The notes beneath the pieces are model-generated. The model made no database searches. It saw only the letters and a list, made by a program, of their open reading frames with translations, and was not told the DNA's origin. DNA of 16,528 nucleotides from JAVBOW01 sp031550615 (GTDB taxonomy: Bacteria; Bacteroidota; Bacteroidia; Bacteroidales; Rikenellaceae), in the NCBI GenBank assembly GCA_031550615.1, contig JAVBOL010000012.1, forward strand, positions 1 through 16,528. Direction: 5' to 3'. Below, piece after piece: positions 1 to 6,289 of the stretch; position 1 is the stretch's first letter, and each line of letters opens with the position of its first letter. A program made the position numbers and the translations under genes.

Positions 1-1469
1 GCGTGAAGACCTCGGGTCTCACCAAAGGCGACCTGAACAACATCGCCGTCAGCCAGACCACAGTCGTGGAAGACGTGGCTGGCGTGGACCACACCTTCCA
101 GAAGCAGGAGAGCGTGTTCTACCTCTATCCCACCAAACTGAAGGCCAACAACGCCGCCGGTACCGAAATCCTGCTGGTCGGCGAGGTGAACGGCGTGGAA
201 GCCATCTACACCCTGAACAAGGAGGCCAGCGACCTGGTAACGGACTGCGAAATCCTGGCCAACACCCGCTACATCATCTCGGCCATCGACGTGCTGACGC
301 ACACCTTCACCATCACCGTCGCAGAATGGAACGAGGGCGAAGCGCTGATCGGACGCAAGAACGGCAGCAACTTCGGTATCGCCGCAGCCAGCGCGATCAC
401 CAACGGTACGTTCAACGCCACCTACAATGCATTCAGCGTTACCGATCCGACCGCTGCATTCTCCGCCGCCCTGACCGTTAAAGGCAGCAGCACCAACGGC
501 GTGAGCGCACAGGTTATCTCGACAACCGGCGTCGGCCTGATCGAAGTTGGTTCGGATGTCATCACCGCAACGGCCGTGTATGACGGAGCAGGCGTAACCT
601 ACGCAACCCCGTACTTCGGCTACAACGTGACCATATCGTTCGACGCAGACAAGATCGCCGCTGACAAAAACTTCACCACCATCGTTCGCATGACCGATAA
701 GGCTTCGGGCGCCACGGTCGATGTGACGATTTATTATGGAGGAGCGAATGTCGTTGATGAAGACTCTCAAACAGATATAGTGTTTTACAACACGGGTGCT
801 GGATTACTGAGGGCTGTTAAAGCAAATGGACTTTGGTGGGCGCCAGTTAATGTTGGTGCGACACAAATAAAAGAATCAGCACTTCTTGCCACCGAAGCAC
901 GTAACTTAGAATTTTCCGGTTATAGTTTTCAATGGGCACGTAATTATGGTATTGTTCAAACTATTCCCACTGTCAAAGTTCAGGGTGGTATAACTTATGA
1001 AGATATAGATAATTATGCAAGTGATAACACCTTCATTCTTTCCCTATCGGATAAAGGTTATTGGCTCAACCACGATGATCCCAATGCCGATGCAGTTCAT
1101 AATGCTTGGGCTAACGCCACAGATATACCCTGTCCCGCTGGATGGAGGCTGCCAAGCAAGGAAGAATGCGATCAAATTGCCTCTAATTATCTGACCAACA
1201 AGACAGTAAGCGGTTATTACTATGTTTATCTTGGAGATGTAGCTGGTGAAAAGTTATATTTTCCTGGGGCGGGAATTGCAGGAAGAACTTCTGGGGTTGC
1301 AGGCGGAAGCGAGTGTTATTTGTGGACAGGCACAATGAGTAGCATTGGAACTGAAGAATTGACACCATCTGCAGCCTATTGCATGAGAATGGGATCCTCG
1401 ACAATCGATGTTAGCACATATGGAATGGCCGCTGCAATGCCTATCCGCTGCGTAAAAGACGCTGAATAA
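1..1469 (+). CDS. Mosaic fimbrillin-like / FISUMP surface protein, 5' end outside window
   Basis: This is the C-terminal 488 residues of a surface protein. The reading frame (codons from base 3) is open to the window edge, so the true start lies upstream and the GTG at base 3 is not taken as a start. Visible residues 1-115 resemble the last part of a FimA/Mfa-type fimbrillin, with a beta-rich run ending in the AEWNEG motif (107-112). Residues about 120-250 are Ser/Thr/Ala-rich and beta-prone, possibly Ig-like. Residues about 255-488 resemble the FISUMP/C-type-lectin-like module: LWWAPVNVG (277-285), CPAGWRLPS (377-385), a YLWTG motif, and the terminal PIRCVKD. The gene would encode an ancillary or tip subunit of a type V pilus, or a free surface adhesin. 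GC falls sharply near base 735 (36/60 GC in bases 61-120; 19/60 in 901-960), suggesting that the C-terminal module was acquired separately. Ligand unknown. Confidence 0.75.
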   Translation, partial: VKTSGLTKGDLNNIAVSQTTVVEDVAGVDHTFQKQESVFYLYPTKLKANNAAGTEILLVGEVNGVEAIYTLNKEASDLVTDCEILANTRYIISAIDVLTHTFTITVAEWNEGEALIGRKNGSNFGIAAASAITNGTFNATYNAFSVTDPTAAFSAALTVKGSSTNGVSAQVISTTGVGLIEVGSDVITATAVYDGAGVTYATPYFGYNVTISFDADKIAADKNFTTIVRMTDKASGATVDVTIYYGGANVVDEDSQTDIVFYNTGAGLLRAVKANGLWWAPVNVGATQIKESALLATEARNLEFSGYSFQWARNYGIVQTIPTVKVQGGITYEDIDNYASDNTFILSLSDKGYWLNHDDPNADAVHNAWANATDIPCPAGWRLPSKEECDQIASNYLTNKTVSGYYYVYLGDVAGEKLYFPGAGIAGRTSGVAGGSECYLWTGTMSSIGTEELTPSAAYCMRMGSSTIDVSTYGMAAAMPIRCVKDAE

Positions 1470-1493
1470 TCCAAAATAGGATTTATAACCACA

Positions 1494-1522
1494 ATCCGGC
1501 GGGGCTCATCGTCCCGCCGGAT
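1494..1522 (+). terminator. GC-rich stem-loop after the adhesin gene
   Basis: A perfect 10-bp stem (ATCCGGCGGG, 1494-1503, pairing with 1513-1522) encloses a 9-base loop and starts 24 bases after the TAA stop. No T-run follows on either strand, so this is not a textbook intrinsic terminator. It could terminate inefficiently, protect the 3' end of the transcript, or attenuate read-through into the lipoprotein gene downstream. Confidence 0.5.
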
Positions 1523-1569
1523 AACCAAAATAGCGAGATCAGAATAATATCATTGCTATTTTGATCACA

Positions 1570-1599
1570 GGCCGGACGGGGGTGATACCCTTTCCGGCC
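1570..1599 (+). promoter_or_regulatory. Leader stem-loop before the fimbrillin-like lipoprotein gene
   Basis: The arms GGCCGGA (1570-1576) and TCCGGCC (1593-1599) pair perfectly. After one mismatch, a GGGG/CCC(T) extension closes the helix. The 3' arm can also pair with a second GGCC at 1607-1610, so two folds compete just ahead of the ATG at 1627. In the rest of the 1470-1626 gap I see no good promoter. TATTTTG at 1557-1563 is one base short of the Bacteroidetes -7 box and has no partner -33 box. Confidence 0.3.
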
Positions 1600-1626
1600 A
1601 CCAAAAGGCCAAGAGAGTCTAAAAAA

Positions 1627-2733
1627 ATGAAAATTATGAAACGATTGTCCCACATACTGCCCGCCGTCCTGCTGTCCCTCGCCCTGGCCGCCTGCTCGGG
1701 CGAAACGCTCATCGGCGGCGAAGAGGCGACGCCCCAGGCCCCGGGCGGGAGCGCCCCCAACACGCTCACCTTCGACTTCGGCGGGGTGCAGACCTACGCC
1801 GCGGTGACCTATCCGATGGAAAAGCGCATCCGCTCGGTGGCTATCTTCATCGAAACCGAGGACGGCACCCTGCATAAGTACCTCTACTGCAACGACACGA
1901 AGGAACTGCTCAACACGGGCTTCGAGAAAATCGAGCAGGAGAACACCTACCTGATCAGCGGCACCATTGAACTGCCGGCGCTGGCAATCACCAACCTGGC
2001 CGTGATCGGCAACTACTTCCACCGCGACGTGAACGTCACCGCCGAACTGTTGGCCCTCACTTCATGGGCCGACCTTACGGCATTCCAGGTGCCCGCCGCA
2101 GCGCGGGGTGTGTTCCTCAACCTGGGGCACCTGGCCTACAAGGTATTCACCCCGGCCGAGATCGCGGCCCTGGCCACGACCGACAAGACCGACGTGGTGC
2201 TCAGACGCACTTGCGCCTGCATCCGCATCAACCCGGTGCTGGAACTGAAAGCCGACGACGGTACCACGACCCTGGTTCAGAATTGGGAGGCGCTGCAGGA
2301 TCGTTACGCCAATGGCGACCCTTACGGCAACGCCGTGCTGCGATTCGAGTCGCTGGTGGTCTACAACCCCAAGAGCGCCAGCTACCTGCTGCCCGACCTG
2401 CGCTCGACGGCAGAGATCACCGCCATCCCGCAGTACGAGCGCTTCAACGCCATCCCCTACACGGGCATGCAGAACGACTATTACTTCTACGAAATGACCG
2501 GCGACGAAGCCGAGCCGCTGCTGCTCTACGTCATTTTCAAATACCGCCCCAACAAGGACGAACCGTATGAATACGGCTTCTCGGGCATCGAGGTGACGTG
2601 CCCCACGGCAGGGGATCGCTGTGTGCTCGAACGCAACCACGTCTACGAGATCGATCTGCCGTTCACCGTGCCCTATGCCGTCGCCGACATCCTGGAATGG
2701 GACGAGGGCGGGTGGCTCCACGCCCAACCGTAA
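1627..2733 (+). CDS. Fimbrillin-like (FimA/Mfa family) lipoprotein
   Basis: Predicted 368-residue exported lipoprotein. The start is placed at the A-rich ATG at 1627 because it begins a clear lipoprotein signal: basic N-terminus, hydrophobic run, and lipobox LAAC with Cys23. An upstream in-frame TTG at 1561 would add 22 polar residues and spoil the signal. The mature protein is beta-rich, with two likely domains. It carries fimbrillin-like elements such as NTLTFDFGG (45-53), NTYLISGTI, and near the end RNHVYEIDLPF followed by ILEWDEGG. Fimbrillins of Bacteroidales are type V pilus subunits exported as lipoproteins; stalk subunits are trimmed after a basic residue to allow strand exchange. No Lys or Arg lies between Cys23 and Lys66, which fits an uncleaved anchor-like subunit (compare Mfa2/FimB). 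The next gene starts 14 bases later. Family assignment is by pattern only. Confidence 0.7.
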   Translation: MKIMKRLSHILPAVLLSLALAACSGETLIGGEEATPQAPGGSAPNTLTFDFGGVQTYAAVTYPMEKRIRSVAIFIETEDGTLHKYLYCNDTKELLNTGFEKIEQENTYLISGTIELPALAITNLAVIGNYFHRDVNVTAELLALTSWADLTAFQVPAAARGVFLNLGHLAYKVFTPAEIAALATTDKTDVVLRRTCACIRINPVLELKADDGTTTLVQNWEALQDRYANGDPYGNAVLRFESLVVYNPKSASYLLPDLRSTAEITAIPQYERFNAIPYTGMQNDYYFYEMTGDEAEPLLLYVIFKYRPNKDEPYEYGFSGIEVTCPTAGDRCVLERNHVYEIDLPFTVPYAVADILEWDEGGWLHAQP

Positions 2734-2747
2734 GTTATAGAGAACCC

Positions 2748-3956
2748 ATGCTCCGTCGCCTTTACATACCACTGTTTTCGCTCGCGTTGGCACTCTGCTC
2801 GTGCATCGCGGACGACCATGACCATACGCCGTGTGTCGAGCGTGTGCTGCTGGTGTATGTGGCTACGGACAGCAATCTGTCGGGCTATGAGCAGACAAAG
2901 CTGCAAGGCCTTCGCGACGGGTGGACAGGACGCGCGGGCGACCACATTATCGCATACATCGACAAAGGGCGCGGCGCGGATGCACGCCTGATAGAAATCT
3001 CCAACCTCGCCCCCGGCGACCAGCCGCGCGAGATAGCCGTCTACGGCACCGAAAACAGCGCGTCAACCCAAACCCTCAACCGGGTAATCACCGACGTGGT
3101 CGGGATGTATCCACACGCCGTCAGCTTCGGGCTGTTGGTGTTCAGTCATGCCTCGGGATGGCTGCCGCCAGGTCTTTACAATCAACTCAATTCAGGGACG
3201 ATCCCCGCCCAAGTCACAACAATGGCAGCCTACACGACCGCGGAGCTTCCCCGTTCCATATTCTCCTCCCGGTCGATCATCGTAGACGGCTCTGAAGAAA
3301 TGGACCTACAGGACTTTGCGGCTGCCATTCCGAACGGCGTGTTCGATTATATCGTGTTCGAGGCGTGCTTCATGGCAGGTATAGAAGTCGCCTATGAACT
3401 GCGCGGCAAAACGCCATACATATTCGCGTCGAGCGCCGAGATAGTCGATCCGGGCTTTGCACCTACTTACTCTTCGGCGACGGCCCGGATCTTCGGGCAT
3501 GATCTGGGCGGTTTCGGTCAGCGGGTATTCAACCACACACTGACCTATGCAGAGAGCAATCCGCAGCGCTCGGCGACATATTCTGTAATTTCCACCTTAG
3601 CCCTCGACGCGCTCGCGGCCTTTGTCAGACAGAATTGCGACTTCGGGCACGCGGTGGACATTGCCGACGTCCAGCGTTTCGACCGGCTGAAAGTCGCCAC
3701 GCTGTTCTTCGATTTCGAAGACTACTACGCCCACCTTTTGGACACCGACGCCAAGCGGGCCGAACTCGCGCGCCTTGTCGCTGACTGCGTGACCTGGAAA
3801 GCCGCAACAGACAGTTTTATGACCCAATCGGCAAGCTATAACGGGTTTCACATCGTCAATCACTCCGGCCTGACGACATACATTCCGCAAGCCGCATTAC
3901 CCGGACTCAATGCCGCATACGGTCATCTGCAATGGACGCAAGCGGTCGGGCAATGA
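2748..3956 (+). CDS. Clostripain-family (C11) cysteine protease lipoprotein
   Basis: Predicted 402-residue exported cysteine peptidase of clan CD. The start at 2748 opens a lipoprotein-type signal (MLRRLYIPLFSLALALCSC), with Cys19 or Cys17 as the lipidation site. The catalytic domain begins with LLVYVATDSNLSGYE, typical of clostripain relatives. The catalytic dyad is visible as His134 in LVFSHASGW and Cys207 in VFEACFMAG. Glu205, two residues before the nucleophile, occupies the place where C11 enzymes usually have an acidic S1 residue selecting Arg or Lys. FASSAEIVDPGF follows, also usual in the family. C11 enzymes often activate by self-cleavage between His and Cys; that stretch is present but the site is not evident. 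The gene lies 14 bases after a fimbrillin-like lipoprotein and overlaps the next gene by ATGA. Substrate unknown; pilus subunit processing is one possibility. Confidence 0.85.
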   Translation: MLRRLYIPLFSLALALCSCIADDHDHTPCVERVLLVYVATDSNLSGYEQTKLQGLRDGWTGRAGDHIIAYIDKGRGADARLIEISNLAPGDQPREIAVYGTENSASTQTLNRVITDVVGMYPHAVSFGLLVFSHASGWLPPGLYNQLNSGTIPAQVTTMAAYTTAELPRSIFSSRSIIVDGSEEMDLQDFAAAIPNGVFDYIVFEACFMAGIEVAYELRGKTPYIFASSAEIVDPGFAPTYSSATARIFGHDLGGFGQRVFNHTLTYAESNPQRSATYSVISTLALDALAAFVRQNCDFGHAVDIADVQRFDRLKVATLFFDFEDYYAHLLDTDAKRAELARLVADCVTWKAATDSFMTQSASYNGFHIVNHSGLTTYIPQAALPGLNAAYGHLQWTQAVGQ

Positions 3957-4681
3957 GATATACTGAAAGCATAATATGCCGGGTAGGGTACGTCGCCTTG
4001 CTGACAACGAGCGCAGATATGGCCGTTGATGCACTTACTGAGAAAACGGCAAACAACAAAGATATGTACTACCGCATCGCCGGGTTCATAGATAAGTATT
4101 CTATGGAACCCGAAACCAGGCAGCTCGATGAAGACACATACGACCACATTTTAGGCCGTATGGAATCCTCACCCTGGCTTGAGGATTATGAGTGTGCGAT
4201 ACCCCGCAGCCAGCGCCAACGCCTGGCCATGAACCGTCCCGGCACGCTGGCCGCCGACTTCGCCTACGAAACGCCAACGGGCAAGCGGTCGCTGCTCTCG
4301 GCGATATACGCCGAGTACACGCTGGTATATTTCTACAATCCCGGGTGTGACGGCTGCTCCGGGGTGCGCGGCATTATGGAGTATTCGCCCGTGATAACGG
4401 CCATGCAGAGCGAGGGTACGCTGAAGATCCTCGCCATGTACCCCGAAGACGATATGGCGGTATGGAAAGAGCATCAGGCAAACATGCCCGCCGGGTGGAT
4501 CAACGCACGCGATCCGCGGGGCGTAGTGAGAACCAGACTGTACGATATACACACGATGCCGTCACTGTACCTGCTCGACAAAGACAAGACGGTGATACTG
4601 AGAGACGCCTCGCTCGATAAGATAGAACAACATCTGCTGGCGGGGGCTTCTCCCGAAGCCGACAACAGCGCAATTATATGA
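3953..4681 (+). CDS. Thioredoxin-like protein with CDGC motif (DUF5106-type)
   Basis: 242-residue protein. The start at 3953 overlaps the protease stop (ATGA), so translation is probably coupled; the frame is open a little further upstream but that would invade the protease gene. Residues 1-105 are a charged helical region with only a weak hydrophobic stretch near the N-terminus, so export is uncertain. From about residue 105 a thioredoxin-like fold follows: GTLAADFAYETPTG, LVYFYNPGCDGCSG with Cys132 and Cys135 as redox pair, then a cis-proline motif TMPSLYLLDKD. This layout resembles the Bacteroidales DUF5106/TlpA-like group of envelope thiol-disulfide proteins. It may keep the cysteine of the neighbouring protease, or other envelope cysteines, in the right redox state; this is inference. 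A paralogue lacking the second cysteine lies at 5354-5977. Confidence 0.75.
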   Translation: MRYTESIICRVGYVALLTTSADMAVDALTEKTANNKDMYYRIAGFIDKYSMEPETRQLDEDTYDHILGRMESSPWLEDYECAIPRSQRQRLAMNRPGTLAADFAYETPTGKRSLLSAIYAEYTLVYFYNPGCDGCSGVRGIMEYSPVITAMQSEGTLKILAMYPEDDMAVWKEHQANMPAGWINARDPRGVVRTRLYDIHTMPSLYLLDKDKTVILRDASLDKIEQHLLAGASPEADNSAII

Positions 4682-4995
4682 AAACTGTAATAACCATATA
4701 CTTCATCTCCGCGCTGTTCATGGCCGCCTTGCTTCTGCAACCAGATGCGGGGACGCATGCCAGCTCGCTGGATGCGGAATGGACCGCCCGACATGTGGAT
4801 GTGTGGATAATGGTTGCTATCAATATCCTTACACTCCCGTTCTGGCCAATATGGCTGGCCCGAAAATGGAAAAAGGGGCGGCGGCAGGAAGTGACCGAGC
4901 GGCAACCGGCAACGGAAACGGTCGCTTGCCAATACATAGACGAGCTATTTGCGCAGGTGCACTGCATGGAAACTTCGAAAAAAACAACGATATGA
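4678..4995 (+). CDS. Small two-helix membrane protein, family not recognised
   Basis: 105 residues, starting in an ATGA overlap with the thioredoxin-like gene and ending in another ATGA overlap with the next gene. That tight packing is the best evidence that it is real. Two hydrophobic segments are visible, about residues 4-20 and 40-60 (WIMVAINILTLPFWPIWLA). A strongly basic RKWKKGRR stretch follows and should hold the C-terminal tail in the cytoplasm by the positive-inside rule. The tail (about 70-105) is polar and contains two cysteines. No catalytic motif is visible. It could be a partner or anchor for the coupled thioredoxin-like protein. I do not recognise the family. Confidence 0.65.
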   Translation: MKTVITIYFISALFMAALLLQPDAGTHASSLDAEWTARHVDVWIMVAINILTLPFWPIWLARKWKKGRRQEVTERQPATETVACQYIDELFAQVHCMETSKKTTI

Positions 4996-5321
4996 AATAC
5001 CTGGTCGGTTATCTGATATATCTCGTATCGGGAATAATATTAGTCGCAATAAGCACACGCAAGGCCATAACTGGCAATATTTACCACCCATTCACGCTTT
5101 TGCAGGATTCAGACCCCGAAATCTGCCGTGAGATGCTGCGCCGTTATCCGATGATAGTAACGAGTTTCCGCGCCGGGGACAGCGCCAACGAATTCGCCCG
5201 TAAGTACCCCGACGTCGCGCTTTACCGATTCGGGTACACCGCACCCGTAGCACCTGCCGTAAACCCATCGGGGGACGCACCCTCCAGGGCCGTTTGCGAA
5301 AATGCGGCAGAGCTCAACTAA
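4992..5321 (+). CDS. Small single-helix membrane protein, family not recognised
   Basis: 109 residues. The ATG at 4992 is chosen because it overlaps the previous stop as ATGA and begins a clear membrane segment (about residues 4-21, YLVGYLIYLVSGIILVAI). The frame is open upstream but only as a shadow of the previous gene. After the helix comes a basic turn, then a polar domain of about 80 residues with RYPMIVTSFRAGDSANEFARKYP. The end is proline-rich with one cysteine (VCENAAELN). Orientation and function cannot be told. It is the last member of the ATGA-coupled chain; the next gene begins 32 bases on. Confidence 0.6.
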   Translation: MKYLVGYLIYLVSGIILVAISTRKAITGNIYHPFTLLQDSDPEICREMLRRYPMIVTSFRAGDSANEFARKYPDVALYRFGYTAPVAPAVNPSGDAPSRAVCENAAELN

Positions 5322-5353
5322 ACCATCTTTCCGCACATTAACAGAACTCCCGT

Positions 5354-5977
5354 ATGTCCCCGTCAATGACTTCCTGCGCCCTCCATATACTGAGCGAGCA
5401 GACCAAGGCCAACCAGCGTGGCGAACGCCTCACGATGGCCCATCTCAGGGCGTGCGGCAAATTCGGTGACGAGGTCATTATCCAGGCAGTGGGAAAGCTC
5501 AAACAGGCCAGCCTGATAGACAAAAACAGTTTGTGCACATCACTCGCCACGACATGCCAGAACGAAGTCGGTGCACTGGCGAATGATTTCGTATTCGAGT
5601 TGCCCAGCGGCGAACGCTCGCGGCTGGCGGCGATCAACGCGGAATACCTGATCCTCTATTTTTATGACACCGACTGCCACGAGAGCCAAAAGATGAAACG
5701 GCAGTTGGAGTTCTCGCCCCTGATAAAGACGCTGTTAGCCGAGCGGCGTGTAAAGATAATGTCGCTATATCCTTTCGCAGACCGCCACAGGTGGCGCAAG
5801 AATATATATGATATGCCAATCATGTGGATAAATGCCATCGACCCTAATAATCTGGTAAGCGACTGCCTTTACGATTTAATGAACCTGCCGACCATATACC
5901 TGCTGAACCGAAATAAAAGTGTCATCCTCAGAGAGGCGAAATTCATTGAACTGGAGAGTAAACTACTCGATTTATAA
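5354..5977 (+). CDS. Thioredoxin-like paralogue with degenerate CHES motif
   Basis: 207 residues. An in-frame TAA at 5339 limits the start; ATG at 5354 is used, with ATG at 5366 as alternative. Residues about 72-207 align by eye with the C-terminal half of the protein at 3953-4681: GALANDFVFELPSGE, LILYFYDTDCHES, WINAIDPNN, and the cis-proline motif NLPTIYLLNRN. The second redox cysteine is replaced by serine (Cys108, Ser111), so it cannot form the usual internal disulfide. It may act as a one-cysteine protein, trap mixed disulfides or have lost redox function. Residues 1-55 are unlike the paralogue, soluble and helical, with no export signal. LTMAHLRACGKFGDEVIIQAV looks faintly like a helix-turn-helix followed by KLKQASLIDKN. 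It is probably the last gene of the accessory operon. Confidence 0.65.
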   Translation: MSPSMTSCALHILSEQTKANQRGERLTMAHLRACGKFGDEVIIQAVGKLKQASLIDKNSLCTSLATTCQNEVGALANDFVFELPSGERSRLAAINAEYLILYFYDTDCHESQKMKRQLEFSPLIKTLLAERRVKIMSLYPFADRHRWRKNIYDMPIMWINAIDPNNLVSDCLYDLMNLPTIYLLNRNKSVILREAKFIELESKLLDL

Positions 5978-5993
5978 AATCAGCCTAAAAAAC

Positions 5994-6090
5994 TAAGTGT
6001 TTACCGCAAATTCAAATATATTCTTCAATTCTATCGAAGTTGAAGATTTCAGCGTAACAACCTTTAACTTACTTACTCACTAAACACTTA
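5994..6090. repeat. AT-rich segment bounded by a 10-bp inverted repeat
   Basis: TAAGTGTTTA (5994-6003) and TAAACACTTA (6081-6090) are perfect inverted copies. They frame 77 AT-rich bases that hold a smaller stem-loop (6022-6046) and a short ACTT/ACTTACT reiteration. No target-site duplication is obvious at the edges. It may be a complex transcript end, a remnant small repeat element, or a protein-binding site. No coding sequence is seen between 5978 and 6180. Confidence 0.4.
6022..6046 (+). terminator. Weak stem-loop after the accessory operon
   Basis: TCTTCAATT (6022-6030) pairs with AGTTGAAGA (6038-6046) with one G-T wobble and a 7-base loop. It starts 45 bases after the stop of the thioredoxin-like paralogue and is followed only by TTTC. 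Its low GC makes it a weak terminator, but it lies where the operon should end and ahead of the tRNA promoter. Confidence 0.35.
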
Positions 6091-6138
6091 ACCCGATTCT
6101 CTCCTGATTTTGCCATTTTCTGAAAGGTTCTTATTTTT

Positions 6139-6170
6139 TTTGTATAAAACTGAAAAAAGCGCTATCTTTG
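6139..6170 (+). promoter_or_regulatory. Bacteroidetes-type promoter for tRNA-Leu and tig
   Basis: TTTG (6139-6142) and TATCTTTG (6163-6170) match the -33 (TTTG) and -7 (TAnnTTTG) boxes of Bacteroidetes primary sigma factor promoters, with 20 bases between them. The tRNA begins 10 bases after the -7 box, so transcription would start at or just before it. No separate promoter is visible between tRNA and tig. Confidence 0.8.
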
Positions 6171-6180
6171 CCGACCGCTC

Positions 6181-6262
6181 GCGGATATGGCGTAATTGGT
6201 AGCCGCGCCAGACTTAGGATCTGGTGCCGAGAGGCGTGGGGGTTCGAGTCCCTTTATCCGCA
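6181..6262 (+). tRNA. trnL: tRNA-Leu, anticodon UAG
   Basis: A full class II tRNA folds here. The acceptor arm is GCGGATA (6181-6187) with TATCCGC (6255-6261) and discriminator A at 6262. The anticodon stem CCAGA/TCTGG encloses the loop CTTAGGA, giving anticodon TAG (6215-6217), which decodes CUN leucine codons. The variable arm GCC-GAGA-GGC (6226-6235) is long, as in tRNA-Leu. The T loop contains TTCGAGT. The 3' CCA is not fully encoded (ACC then G), so it must be added after transcription. Confidence 0.96.
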
Positions 6263-6289
6263 CCGAAGTCAAAAAACAGAAAAAAAGAG

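Noticed and set aside
1290..1469. C-terminal variable region of a diversity-generating retroelement target
   Set aside because: The lectin-like ending resembles such targets, but there is no reverse transcriptase, template repeat or Asn-rich AAY codon run in the window.
2064..2570. 168-residue frame overlapping the fimbrillin-like gene in another frame
   Set aside because: Arg/Pro/Gly-rich composition typical of a shifted frame in GC-rich DNA, with no start context or domain.
6181..6262. Integration site of a mobile element at the tRNA-Leu 3' end
   Set aside because: No second copy of the tRNA 3' end, integrase gene or element boundary was seen in the window; the accessory genes lie on the 5' side of the tRNA.
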